NCBI RefSeq assembly: GCF_026241155.1
Contig: NZ_JAPFGP010000017.1
Span: forward strand, 1 to 64,000
Source: Paucibacter sp. PLA-PC-4
GTDB lineage: Bacteria; Pseudomonadota; Gammaproteobacteria; Burkholderiales; Burkholderiaceae_C
DNA: 64,000 nt
Direction of reading: 5' to 3'
A model generated the notes under the pieces. It was not told where the DNA came from. It saw only the letters and a program-made list of their open reading frames with translations, and made no database searches. Positions within the stretch are counted from its first letter, which is position 1; every line of letters starts with the position of its first letter. The position numbers and the translations under genes were made by a program. Of the stretch, positions 1 to 7,824 are shown piece by piece.

Positions 1-127
1 GCTTGGTTCGACCGCCTCGGATTACCTCGCCTCTCATGACCTCAAGCTCTCGAACCGCCCGGTGCGGACCCGCATGCCCGGTGGTGTGGGAGGGGTGGAG
101 TCGATAATGACTCCCCCCTATCCCGAT
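1..127 (+). mobile_element. Group II intron, 3' end only (domains V and VI)
   Basis: Bases 53-86 fold as a 34-nt domain V. Bases 54-59 pair with 80-85, there is a C60/C79 mismatch, and 61-62 pair with 77-78. A two-base bulge (T75 G76) follows on the 3' side, and 63-66 pair with 71-74 around a four-base loop at 67-70. The triad position reads CGC, not AGC. Bases 88-124 fold as domain VI: 88-91 with 121-124, 92-95 with 115-118 and 97-102 with 109-114, loop 103-108. A120 is bulged (with T119), seven bases before the end at A126 T127, as expected for a branch-point adenosine and an AY 3' end. The reverse transcriptase and domains I-IV would lie upstream, outside the window, so intactness cannot be judged. 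The 3' exon would start at 128. Confidence 0.8.
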
Positions 128-251
128 GTGGTCCTTGTTGCCGCTGCGTCTCCCCCTTTCGAGGGCCCCCTTCAGTCGTATTGGCGTGCTGGGTCATCCG
201 ACCGATAGTCACGCCCACACAGCGGCGGTGGGCGCCGCAAAGGAGCAGCAC

Positions 252-512
252 ATGCACTTTGAGGAAGTTGACGCGGGAGATTTCCGCATCTATGCCGGCG
301 CGATCGAGCGGCCCCGCACCTTTGGCTATGTCGCCGCCGTGGTGGTGATGCGGGTGCGTGGCCAGGCGCCGCGTCAGGAAGCCTTTCGCGATGAGAACCT
401 GGCCGGCGGCTATGGCTGGGCCTCGCCGTCCGACGCGCTGCGCTTTGCTGTCAATGCCGGGCGCGATGTCGTGATGTGCGGCGGTGGCTCGCTGTCGGCC
501 GCGCGGGCCTGA
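252..512 (+). CDS. Small hypothetical protein, 86 aa
   Basis: I do not recognise this protein. The start is set by a good ribosome binding site (AAAGGAG at 239-245, six bases before the ATG at 252). An upstream in-frame ATG at 126 would place the start inside the end of the group II intron and has no such site. The protein is soluble-looking, has no signal peptide or membrane segment, and carries a G/A-rich tail (near residues 55-75, GYGWASPSDALRFAVNAGRD). It is the first gene after the intron 3' end, so its promoter could have been changed by the insertion. It stands alone, with about 100 bases to the next gene. It may be a real small gene or a fragment of a longer one cut by the intron. Confidence 0.5.
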   Translation: MHFEEVDAGDFRIYAGAIERPRTFGYVAAVVVMRVRGQAPRQEAFRDENLAGGYGWASPSDALRFAVNAGRDVVMCGGGSLSAARA

Positions 513-618
513 TCCGGGCTGGCGGCAAATCCGTCGCTAAGCACCGTCATTCCGTGCTTCGTCGCGCCGATCCTCGGGCGCGCTTGGTCCCGCACCCGGT
601 GCCCGCTATCGTGTGGGC

Positions 619-1725
619 ATGTATGAGGCACACCTTCCTGAGTCAGCCGCCCGGTCGACCCTTCCCAGCCAGCGCCAGGCCTGGCTGGGCTTCGTGGCCT
701 ACCTGACGCCATGGCGTCTGGGTCTGGCTTCTTGCATGGGCGTCATTGCCGCCTTGCTACTGACGCCGCTATTCATCACACCCTTGCCGGTGCTGCTGGG
801 GCGCACGCTGTTCGTGGCCTTGCTGGCCTTGCTGGCATTTTCGGCGGCGGGGCAATGGCCGAGACGTCTACCAACATGGCTGGCGCGGTGGCTGTTTCAG
901 GTGCTGGTCGTTGGCTTCAGCGTGCCTGTGGCCACCTTGGTGGTCTATTTGGTGGCGGTGGGGGGCGACATTGGCAGCTTGCTGCGCAGCGAAGGGCGGC
1001 TGCTGGGCTTTCTCTGGATAGCTGGCTCGGGCCTGCTGATCGGGCCGCTGCTGGCCATGGGGGCGTTGTACCGGCAGCGCGACGCCGAGGCGCGCAGCCA
1101 GGCCCTGCGCTTCGAGCTGGAACGCAGCGAGCTTGAGCGGCGGGCGCTGGACGCCCGACTGCGCCTGTTGCAAGCCCAGGTTGAGCCGCACTTTCTGTTC
1201 AACACGCTGGCCAACGTGCGGGCTCTGGTCGAGACCGGCTCGGCCCAGGCCGCGCCGGTGCTGGGCAGCCTGATCGCCTATCTGCGCGCCGCGATGCCGC
1301 GCCTGCATGACGAGGCGGCAAGCTTGGGCGACGAGCTGGCCTTGGTCCGAGCCTATCTGGAGTTGATGCATCTGCGCATGCCGGATCGGCTCAACTACCG
1401 TATCCAGGTGCCGGCCGAGCTGCTGGGCCTTCGCTTTCCGCCGATGGCCTTGTTGACCCTGGTGGAGAACGCTGTGCGGCACGGCATCGACCCGAGCGAG
1501 GAGGGGGGCAGCATCGAAGTCTCGGGCCACCGGCTTGATCCCGAGGGGCCGGTGTCCCTGTGGGTTAGCGACTCCGGCGTTGGCCTGCTTCATCCGATGG
1601 GGGCGGGGACCGGCCTGCGCAATCTGCGTGAGCGCCTGCAGGTGGTGTACGGAGTCTCGGCCCGTCTCGATCTGACCGAGAATCTGCCCCGGGGCCTGCG
1701 GGCCGAGATCCAATTCAAGCCATGA
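619..1725 (+). CDS. LytS-type sensor histidine kinase (His_kinase family), 368 aa
   Basis: This is an inner-membrane sensor kinase of the LytS/AlgZ class, which phosphorylates a LytTR response regulator. Three to four hydrophobic segments cover roughly residues 35-150. A charged helix (about 155-190) then leads into the phosphoacceptor motif VEPHFLFNTLANVRALVE, with the histidine near residue 191. The ATPase part shows an N box (LVENAVRHG) and G boxes (SDSGVGL, GTGLRNLRERL). A GTG at 613 is in frame two codons earlier and is an alternative start; neither has a clear ribosome binding site. The stop overlaps the response regulator start by four bases (ATGA), so the two are co-translated. There is no large extracytoplasmic sensor domain, so the signal is probably sensed in or at the membrane. 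It resembles AlgZ, but no alginate genes are near. Confidence 0.92.
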   Translation: MYEAHLPESAARSTLPSQRQAWLGFVAYLTPWRLGLASCMGVIAALLLTPLFITPLPVLLGRTLFVALLALLAFSAAGQWPRRLPTWLARWLFQVLVVGFSVPVATLVVYLVAVGGDIGSLLRSEGRLLGFLWIAGSGLLIGPLLAMGALYRQRDAEARSQALRFELERSELERRALDARLRLLQAQVEPHFLFNTLANVRALVETGSAQAAPVLGSLIAYLRAAMPRLHDEAASLGDELALVRAYLELMHLRMPDRLNYRIQVPAELLGLRFPPMALLTLVENAVRHGIDPSEEGGSIEVSGHRLDPEGPVSLWVSDSGVGLLHPMGAGTGLRNLRERLQVVYGVSARLDLTENLPRGLRAEIQFKP

Positions 1726-2519
1726 CCCTGAGTGCACCGACCGCCCTGATCGCCGACGATGAACCGCTGCTGCGAGACAGCCTGGCGCGAGGCCTGGCCC
1801 AGGCCTGGCCCGATTTGCAGGTGCTGGGACAGGCGCGTAATGGGCGCGAGGCGGTGGCGCTGTTCGAGCGCTTGCAGCCCGATATCGTGTTCCTGGATGT
1901 GCATATGCCGGGCCTGAACGGGGTCGAGGCGGCCCGGGTAATGGCGCGGCGGGCCCATCTGGTCTTTGTGACCGCCTACGAGCAGTATGCGGTCCAGGCC
2001 TTCGAGCAGGGAGCGCTGGACTATCTTGTCAAGCCTGTCGAATCGGCCCGTCTGGCCGATACGGTCGGTCGGCTGCAGGAGCGGCTGCGCGGCTCGGCGC
2101 CGGCCCCCGGCGTTGACGCGGCATTGGAGGCCGCGATTGCGCAACTGACGGAGCGGCTGCGCACGCCGGTGACGGCGGCTGCACCGGCGCCGGCTTATCT
2201 GCAATGGCTGCGGGCCTCGGTTGGGGCCAGCCTGAAACTGATCCCGGTCGAGCACATCATCTTCATGCGCTCCGATGAGAAGTACACCTTGGTGGTATGG
2301 AACGAGGGCGAAGCGCTGATACGCACACCGATCCGCGAACTGATCGAGCAACTGGACCCACAGGTGTTTGTGCAGGTGCACCGCTCGGTAGTGGTGAGTT
2401 TGCGCGCGATCAGCCATGTGACGCGCGGTCCAAACGAAACAGCCGATCTACATCTTCGCGGCCGCGCCGAGGTACTGCCGGTCAGTCGCAGCTATCTGCA
2501 CCTGTTCCGGCAGATGTAG
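1722..2519 (+). CDS. LytTR-family response regulator (AlgR/LytR type), 265 aa
   Basis: This DNA-binding response regulator is paired with the upstream kinase. The receiver domain fills residues 1-125, with the acidic pair after ALIADDEP, the phosphorylated Asp59 in DIVFLDVHMPG and the conserved Lys in DYLVKPVE. A linker rich in A and P (about 125-160) leads to a C-terminal LytTR domain (about 162-263). That domain has the family features IPVEHIIFMRSDEKYT and FVQVHRSVVVSLRAI. The gene starts inside the kinase stop codon. Its targets cannot be read from the sequence. The next gene is convergent, and a short GC-rich dyad (2519-2531) without a T-run lies between them. Confidence 0.95.
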   Translation: MTLSAPTALIADDEPLLRDSLARGLAQAWPDLQVLGQARNGREAVALFERLQPDIVFLDVHMPGLNGVEAARVMARRAHLVFVTAYEQYAVQAFEQGALDYLVKPVESARLADTVGRLQERLRGSAPAPGVDAALEAAIAQLTERLRTPVTAAAPAPAYLQWLRASVGASLKLIPVEHIIFMRSDEKYTLVVWNEGEALIRTPIRELIEQLDPQVFVQVHRSVVVSLRAISHVTRGPNETADLHLRGRAEVLPVSRSYLHLFRQM

Positions 2520-2534
2520 GGCGGGCCGCCCGGC

Positions 2535-2768
2535 TCAGCGCTTGACGGCGGGCTGCTGGGCCTGCGACTGGCCCTGAACGACGACCGGTTCGAGCTGCCA
2601 GACTGCGACGCCGAGGCTGGCGGCCTGGAACAGGGCCAGCACTGTCAGCAGCAGCACGGCCAGCATCAGCGCCGTGTGCAATGCGCTGTCGGAGAAGCGG
2701 TGCAAAAAACGCATCGAACCATGCTGCCGGAGGGACTGAAGGCTGCCGAGCCAGTGCTTGCTGTCCAT
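2535..2768 (-). CDS. Small single-span membrane protein, 77 aa
   Basis: I do not recognise this protein. The start at 2768 is chosen because AGGAGA lies a few bases upstream; an in-frame ATG at 2792 has no such site. One strong hydrophobic segment lies near residues 32-53 (TALMLAVLLLTVLALFQAAS). The N-terminus is basic and the tail is Q/P-rich and probably extracytoplasmic. It is convergent with the response regulator gene and co-directional with the L,D-transpeptidase-like gene upstream of it (49-base gap), so it may be the last gene of that unit. It may be a small envelope protein; no function is assigned. Confidence 0.6.
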   Translation of the reverse strand: MDSKHWLGSLQSLRQHGSMRFLHRFSDSALHTALMLAVLLLTVLALFQAASLGVAVWQLEPVVVQGQSQAQQPAVKR

Positions 2769-2816
2769 GATGGTCTCCTGCTGGGGCTTCATCGTGATCG
2801 ATCGGCCTTTTCAAGT

Positions 2817-3455
2817 CTAGTTGGCCCGGCCTGCTGCTTCCAGCGCGCCGCCGGCCAGCAGTGCGATTCGTTTCTCAGGCAGCACATAGACGATTCCGCG
2901 CTGCCGGCCCAGAACTGGGTCCACCACGGTCTCGTAGAAGTCCACTGCGACCACCACGCAGCCCAGCGAGATCCGGTTGTCTTTGGGCGTGTCTGATTGC
3001 AGCCGCTGCGGGCGACGCTCGCTCGCCGCAGCAGGGCGCAGGCGATGGATTGCCAGACCGGCCTCATAGTCAAACCAGACCACCGCCTCGCCCTGCAGAT
3101 TGCGGCCCGGCTCGGACGTAAAACGGCCAGCCGGTGTGGTGCGCTCGAATGGGAGGATCTCGGACGGTGCGCGCTGGCCCACGCCAGGCACCGCATGGTC
3201 ACCCGGCGCCGAACCCAACAGCGCCGCTGCGGCGCCCAGCAATTGACCGCTGCCTGCGAACAGATACAGCCTGGCGTCTTGCTTGTCGACGATGGCGAAA
3301 GGCCGGCCCTGGTGGTCGTGCTGGCTCAGCACCCAGTTGACCTGGCTGCGGACCGCCGGCGAGATGGACTCCCCGGAGAAGTCAGCGCCGCAGTGACAGG
3401 CGCCAGCGAGGACGATGCCGATAAAAAAAGTGCCAATCCGGGCCCTGAATCCCAT
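2817..3455 (-). CDS. L,D-transpeptidase-like (YkuD fold) secreted protein, 212 aa
   Basis: Likely an envelope protein of the L,D-transpeptidase family, whose members cross-link or modify peptidoglycan through a catalytic cysteine. The ATG at 3455 begins a typical signal sequence (FFIGIVLAGAC, with a possible lipobox Cys20). A longer reading from 3524 would run through a terminator hairpin and is rejected. His137 (AIHRL) and Cys166 (ISLGCVVV) take the places of the family His and Cys. The family motif is S-H-G-C-x-R/N; here the second His is Leu and the Arg/Asn is Val, so activity is doubtful or altered. The next gene upstream, 3577-4416, is a paralogue with the same layout and a better motif. 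This copy is probably a diverged duplicate. Confidence 0.75.
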   Translation of the reverse strand: MGFRARIGTFFIGIVLAGACHCGADFSGESISPAVRSQVNWVLSQHDHQGRPFAIVDKQDARLYLFAGSGQLLGAAAALLGSAPGDHAVPGVGQRAPSEILPFERTTPAGRFTSEPGRNLQGEAVVWFDYEAGLAIHRLRPAAASERRPQRLQSDTPKDNRISLGCVVVAVDFYETVVDPVLGRQRGIVYVLPEKRIALLAGGALEAAGRAN

Positions 3456-3486
3456 CTCCGCCCCCGTCGTCTGCTGCGTTGACGCA

Positions 3487-3512
3487 TCAAAAAGCCGGGC
3501 TCGGCCCGGCTT
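3487..3512 (-). terminator. Rho-independent terminator after the second L,D-transpeptidase-like gene
   Basis: Bases 3492-3500 pair with 3504-3512 (nine base pairs, three-base loop). On the minus strand the stem is followed by a run of five T. It sits 65 bases after the stop of the 3577-4416 gene and 30 bases before the start at 3455, so the two paralogues are likely separate transcripts. A weaker hairpin with T5 (3559-3579) lies right at the stop codon. Confidence 0.8.
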
Positions 3513-3576
3513 CGGTCGTGGCAATATTACGCAGGCGACGAGCTGATCAAGTCAGAATCAAAAAGGCCAAGGCCCC

Positions 3577-4416
3577 TTATTTCTGGCTCAGGAGGACGGA
3601 CGTGGCCGGGAAACGCTGGCTGGGAAGCTTGTTGAACACCGCTTCGAGCGGCTTGACCTCGGGCAGCACATACACGACGCCACGCCGGCCTTGGAAGGTT
3701 TTGCGCAGCACGGCTTCGTAAAAGCGCTGCGGCACATTGATGCAGCCGTAGGAAATGCGGTTGTCTGCCGGGCTGGGCGATGCCAGCCGCTCCAGCCGGC
3801 GCTCGCTGGGCTCAAGCGCGCGCACCCGATGCATGGACACGGCCGCGTCATAGTCTACCCAGATGACATCCTCGCCCATCGAGTTGCGCCCGGGCTCAGC
3901 GATATAGCGCCCGGCCGGGGTGGTGCGCTCCTCGGGCCGTATCTCAGCAATCGGGCGGGCGCCGATGCCGGCCACGGTGTCGTCACCGACCGCTGCGCCC
4001 AGCAGCACCGGACTGGCGCCGAGCAGACGGCCCAGGGCGTCGAACACGAAGACGCGGGCTTCGAGCTTATCCAGGATGACGAAGGGCATCGCGCGGTGGT
4101 CACCCGAGGCGACGGCCCAATTGGCGACCCGGCGGGCGGGTTCGGAGGCAGGCTGGGCCCGAAAGTCAGCCAGGCGGGAGCTGTAGGCGCTGGTCTGCAG
4201 GGGCGCAGCCAGTGGGCTGGCGACGAAGGCGTTGTTCTTTCTGAGCCCGGAGCCGTCCGGCGGCAAGATCAAGGCCAAGACCGCAGTGCCGAGCAGCAGG
4301 CCCTGTCGAAGTCCGCCGAAAAGTTCGGCGCGAGACGGCAGCTCAAAGCGGGGCGGTGGGCAGTAGGATCTGTACACGATGAGCGGGGGGCTGAACGTGG
4401 TGGTGTGATGTTCCAT
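3577..4416 (-). CDS. L,D-transpeptidase (YkuD) family protein, 279 aa
   Basis: A membrane-anchored or exported L,D-transpeptidase-like protein. A hydrophobic segment at residues 38-51 (QGLLLGTAVLALIL) follows an unusually long basic N-terminus, so it is probably a signal anchor. The catalytic region runs from about residue 110 to 260. His196 lies in SMHRV and Cys225 in ISYGCINVP, which keeps the family Cys and the Asn two residues on; the His before Gly is Tyr. The segment ERTTPAGRYIAEPGRN is shared almost word for word with the neighbour at 2817-3455, showing a duplication. The start at 4416 has no strong ribosome binding site, and an internal start nearer the hydrophobic segment is possible. 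Confidence 0.82.
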   Translation of the reverse strand: MEHHTTTFSPPLIVYRSYCPPPRFELPSRAELFGGLRQGLLLGTAVLALILPPDGSGLRKNNAFVASPLAAPLQTSAYSSRLADFRAQPASEPARRVANWAVASGDHRAMPFVILDKLEARVFVFDALGRLLGASPVLLGAAVGDDTVAGIGARPIAEIRPEERTTPAGRYIAEPGRNSMGEDVIWVDYDAAVSMHRVRALEPSERRLERLASPSPADNRISYGCINVPQRFYEAVLRKTFQGRRGVVYVLPEVKPLEAVFNKLPSQRFPATSVLLSQK

Positions 4417-4520
4417 GAAGCAAGGTCCCGAAGCGCAGCGGATTCGGATCCGGGAAGCTTGGGGACCTTGTTCAACCGGCGCTCCTCAGAGCGGGCGGTT
4501 GAAGATCATGAAGACAGGGC

Positions 4521-4901
4521 TCAGTTGCGATCAGCGCGCGGGGCACGCTCGGTCAGCGCCGCGTTGTCATTGTTGTTGCTGTCGGCCGGGGCAGTGCCTG
4601 TCGTTGCCGACGTGCTGCTGTTCACCGGCGGGGTCTGGGTCGAGGGCTGCATGGTGGTATTGGTGTCCGGCTGGGTCGACTGGTTGGTCCCAGGCTGGGT
4701 CGACTGGTTGGTCGATTGGTTAGCTGGCGCCGCTTGGTTCATATCGGTCGACCGGGCTTGCTGCTCGGCCGGGGCGGGCGTCATGCTCTGGCTGTCGGTG
4801 CTGGCAGGGGTTTGTTCCGAGGTCTGCGCATAGGCCAGACCGATGGCGCCGACCAGAGCAGCTGCAGCAGAAATCGTCGTCAGGGTTTGCGAGATTTTCA
4901 T
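4521..4901 (-). CDS. Secreted low-complexity N/Q/S/T/P-rich protein, 126 aa
   Basis: I do not recognise a family. The start at 4901 has AAGGAG a suitable distance upstream; an upstream in-frame codon at 4940 is rejected. Residues 1-25 form a signal peptide ending AYA before Gln26. The mature part has almost no hydrophobic core and is built of S, T, Q, N, P and A, including a tandem TNQSTQP-like repeat (DNA repeat at 4669-4713). Such sequences are expected to be disordered. It could be a periplasmic or surface-exposed unstructured protein. No neighbour suggests a role. Confidence 0.7.
   Translation of the reverse strand: MKISQTLTTISAAAALVGAIGLAYAQTSEQTPASTDSQSMTPAPAEQQARSTDMNQAAPANQSTNQSTQPGTNQSTQPDTNTTMQPSTQTPPVNSSTSATTGTAPADSNNNDNAALTERAPRADRN
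4669..4713 (+). repeat. Tandem 24-bp repeat in the low-complexity gene
   Basis: A 21-base unit at 4669-4689 recurs exactly at 4693-4713 (period 24), with a degenerate third copy after it. The period is a multiple of three, so copy-number change would lengthen or shorten the N/Q/S/T tract without breaking the frame. Confidence 0.75.
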
Positions 4902-5061
4902 GTCATTTCTCCTTGATTGAGGTTCTGAGGGCTTCGTCAACAGAAGGCCGTGGGGCCTGACTCAAATCTAGGCTTCTGACCTCAGCAGAAGAATCGGAAG
5001 GTGGCGCATGCACCTGTAGGACGGTGGCTGTCAGCAATTGCTACCGTGGACTGGCGCTTGC

Positions 5062-5088
5062 AAGAAAAAAGGGGCCGTGTGGCCCCTT
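5062..5088 (-). terminator. Rho-independent terminator of the aminopeptidase/kyn unit
   Basis: Bases 5069-5076 pair with 5081-5088 (eight base pairs, GTGT loop). On the minus strand the stem is followed by a run of six T. It lies 20 bases after the aminopeptidase P stop. No comparable hairpin is visible between kynA and the aminopeptidase, so this may end the whole kynB-kynU-kynA-aminopeptidase transcript. The remaining bases of the 4902-5108 gap show nothing else clear. Confidence 0.85.
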
Positions 5089-5108
5089 GCTGATGGTGTT
5101 GCCGGTTC

Positions 5109-6920
5109 TCAGATTGGCTGGGTGCGATGCTGCAGCCAGGCCAGCGCCTCACCGCCGAGCAGCGGGGTCAAGCGCTGGCGGACTTCGGCGTGATAGCGGT
5201 TGAGCCAGTCGATCTCGTCGCTGCGCATCAGGGACAGGTCGATGCAACGCGTGTCGATCGGGCACAGCGTCAGCGTCTCGAAGCGCAGCATGTCGCCGAA
5301 CTGGCCTTGCTCGGGCGTGTCGTGTGGGACGTTGAGGATTAGGTTCTCGATGCGCACGCCCCACTGGCCGGGTCGGTACACGCCGGGCTCATTGGAGGTG
5401 ATCATGCCGGGCTCCATGGCCATGGTCGCGTCGGGGATGGCCTTGGAGATGCTCTGCGGACCCTCATGCACATTCATGAAATAGCCGACGCCATGGCCGG
5501 TGCCGTGGCCGAAGTCCAGGCCGTGCTCCCACATCGGCACGCGCGCCAGCGCATCCAGCATCGGGCTCAGGGTGCCGCGCGGGAACACCGCACGGCTGAG
5601 ATTGATCATGCCCTTGAGCACCAGCGTGTAGTCGCGCTTGTGCGCGGCGTTGAGCTGGCCGATCGGCCAGACCCTGGTGATGTCGGTCGTACCGCCCAGG
5701 TACTGGGCGCCGGAGTCGATCAGCAGCAGGCCGTTGCCCTGGATCTCGGCATGGGACTCGGGCGTGGCACGGTAGTGCGGCATTGCGCCATTGCTGTTGA
5801 AACCGGCAATGGTCGGGAAACTCAGGCCCACAAATCCGGGGCGCTTGACGCGCTCGGCCGTCAGCTTCTCGTCGATTGTGATCTCAGTGATGCGCTCGCC
5901 GCGCGCCTGCGCCGCCTCGAACCAGGCATAGAACTCGCACATCGCGGCGCCGTCCTGTGCCATCGCCTCGCGCACGAAAGCGGCCTCGGCGGCGGTTTTG
6001 CGGCTCTTGGCCAGGGTGCTGGGGTTGATGGACTCGACCACGCGCACGTCGTCCGGGGCTGCCTCGCGCAGGCCCAGCGTCACGCGCTTGGGGTCCAGCA
6101 GCAGCACGGCCTGGGCGGGCAGGGCGGCCAGGGCCTGCGGCGCTTGGGCATACTCGGCCACAATCACGCCATCGGCCGCCAGGCGGGCCTGCAACTCGGC
6201 CGGCAGCTTGCCGGTACCGACGAACAGCGTGGCGCTATGGGCATCGAGCAGCAGATGGGCCAGGAAGACCGGGTTGTAGTCGACGTCGGCGCCTCGCAGG
6301 TTCAGCAGCCAGGCGATATCGTCGACAGTGGAGATGAGGTGGTGGCTGGCGCCCTTGGCCGCCATGCCGGCGCGCACCTCGGCCAGCTTGTCGGCGCGAC
6401 TGACGGCCGCGTGCGGCGCCAGGTGTTCATAGATGGCTGCAGTGGGCAGGCCGGCGCGGCCCTCCCAGGCAGACTCGACCACATCGACCTCTGTGCGTAG
6501 CTTGATGCCGGCGCGCAGCATCGCGGCGCGCAGCTGCTGGGCCAGCGCCAGGCCCAGCACCTGGCCGTCCACCGCCAGGGCCTGGCCCGGCTGCAGTTGC
6601 TCGGCAATCCACTCGATGTAGTGGGTGGCTGCACCGGTGGGTATCTTGACCAGCTCGACCCCGGTGCCGGCCAGCTCCCGCTCAGCCTGCGACCAGTAGC
6701 GGCTGTCGGCGAACACCGCAGCGCGCTCCAGTGTCACGACCAGGGTGCCCATCGAGCCGCTGAAGCCCGACAGCCACTGCCGGCCCTGCCAGCGCTCGGG
6801 GAGGTATTCGGACAGATGGGGGTCGGCCGAGGGCACGAGGGCGGCATGGGTGGCGCTGGCACGCAGGGCGTCGCGCACTCGCTCGATGCGCAAGGTGATG
6901 GGGGAGCTGCGGGTGTCCAT
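5109..6920 (-). CDS. Aminopeptidase P family protein (M24B), 603 aa
   Basis: A cytoplasmic Xaa-Pro aminopeptidase that removes an N-terminal residue preceding proline, using two metal ions. It has the long three-domain form: two creatinase-like N-terminal domains (about 1-310), the M24 catalytic domain (about 315-535) and a C-terminal extension. Metal-binding motifs are visible: LLIDSGAQYLGGTTDITRVW (two Asp), HGTGHGVG (His), and EPGVYRPG with a later Glu in RFETLTL. The start at 6920 follows GGAGACATC; an upstream codon at 6944 is rejected. It begins 52 bases after the kynA stop on the same strand, and the first terminator lies after it, so it may be co-transcribed with the tryptophan-degrading genes and help supply amino acids from peptides (inference). 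Confidence 0.93.
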   Translation of the reverse strand: MDTRSSPITLRIERVRDALRASATHAALVPSADPHLSEYLPERWQGRQWLSGFSGSMGTLVVTLERAAVFADSRYWSQAERELAGTGVELVKIPTGAATHYIEWIAEQLQPGQALAVDGQVLGLALAQQLRAAMLRAGIKLRTEVDVVESAWEGRAGLPTAAIYEHLAPHAAVSRADKLAEVRAGMAAKGASHHLISTVDDIAWLLNLRGADVDYNPVFLAHLLLDAHSATLFVGTGKLPAELQARLAADGVIVAEYAQAPQALAALPAQAVLLLDPKRVTLGLREAAPDDVRVVESINPSTLAKSRKTAAEAAFVREAMAQDGAAMCEFYAWFEAAQARGERITEITIDEKLTAERVKRPGFVGLSFPTIAGFNSNGAMPHYRATPESHAEIQGNGLLLIDSGAQYLGGTTDITRVWPIGQLNAAHKRDYTLVLKGMINLSRAVFPRGTLSPMLDALARVPMWEHGLDFGHGTGHGVGYFMNVHEGPQSISKAIPDATMAMEPGMITSNEPGVYRPGQWGVRIENLILNVPHDTPEQGQFGDMLRFETLTLCPIDTRCIDLSLMRSDEIDWLNRYHAEVRQRLTPLLGGEALAWLQHRTQPI

Positions 6921-6972
6921 GATGTCTCCGGCATGGCGCCTCATGAGCGCCGTTGTGGGCTGAACCGCGATT

Positions 6973-7824
6973 CTAGAGCTCGGTGCGCAGGGTCCACAGT
7001 TCCGGGAACAGCACCACGTCCAGCATCTTGCGCAGATAGCTGACGCCGCCGGTGCCGCCGGTGCCGCGCTTGAAGCCGATCACCCGCTCCACCGTCGTCA
7101 CATGGCGGAATCGCCAGAGCCGGAAGGCATCTTCCAGATCGACCAGCTCCTCGCCCATCTGGTAGAGGTCCCAGAAGGCCTTGGGCTCACGGTAGACCTG
7201 CAGCCAGGCGGTCTGTACGCCTTCGTCGGCCGCATAGGGCAGAGTCCAGTCGCGCGCGGTGTGGCTGGCAGGTACGGCGATGCCGCGCCGGGCCATCAGG
7301 CGCAGCACTTCGTCATAAAGCGAGGGCGTCTCGTAGGCCTGCTGCACGCCGGCCAGCAGATCGGGCCGGTGCGCATGGGGCTTGAGCATGGCCGCGTTTT
7401 TGTTGCCCAGCATGAACTCGATCTGCCGATACTGCGCACTCTGGAATCCGCTGCTGTTGGACAGATAGGGGCGGATTGCACTGTACTCGGGCGGTGTCAT
7501 CGTGCCCAAGACGTCCCACGCATGCACCAGCTGTTCCATGATGCGCGAGACCCGGGCCAGCATCTTGAAGGCCTCAGGCAGCTGGTCTGCCGCTACATGG
7601 CGGACTGCGCCATGTAGCTCGTGCAGCATCAGCTTCATCCACAGCTCCGAGGTCTGGTGCTGAACGATGAAGAGCATCTCATTGTGGTCGGGCGAGAGCG
7701 GGTGCTGGGCAGAGAGCACCTGGTCCAGGTGCAGATAGTCGCCGTAGCTCATGTCCTTGGAGAAGTCGAGCTGAGCGCCTTCTTCACGAACGACGATTTC
7801 GGTGTGATGGAGAGGGCAATTCAT
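6973..7824 (-). CDS. kynA: Tryptophan 2,3-dioxygenase
   Basis: A heme enzyme that opens the indole ring of L-tryptophan with O2 to give N-formylkynurenine, the first step of the kynurenine route. The 283-aa length fits the bacterial family. Family motifs include the active-site stretch [19 protein letters not shown] near residues 50-70 and [20 protein letters not shown] near 235-255, which holds the heme-ligand His and the substrate-carboxylate/loop residues. The start at 7824 overlaps the kynU stop by four bases (ATGA). Longer readings upstream run through kynU and are shadows. It is third in the operon kynB-kynU-kynA, so the pathway order is not the gene order. Confidence 0.98.
   Translation of the reverse strand: MNCPLHHTEIVVREEGAQLDFSKDMSYGDYLHLDQVLSAQHPLSPDHNEMLFIVQHQTSELWMKLMLHELHGAVRHVAADQLPEAFKMLARVSRIMEQLVHAWDVLGTMTPPEYSAIRPYLSNSSGFQSAQYRQIEFMLGNKNAAMLKPHAHRPDLLAGVQQAYETPSLYDEVLRLMARRGIAVPASHTARDWTLPYAADEGVQTAWLQVYREPKAFWDLYQMGEELVDLEDAFRLWRFRHVTTVERVIGFKRGTGGTGGVSYLRKMLDVVLFPELWTLRTEL

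Noticed and set aside
42-257. Minus-strand ORF of 71 aa at the left edge
   Set aside because: It crosses the group II intron domains V-VI and shows no protein-like composition; the RNA fold explains the sequence.
2519-2531. GC-rich dyad between the response regulator and the small membrane protein gene
   Set aside because: Only six pairs with a one-base loop and no T-run, so not called a terminator.
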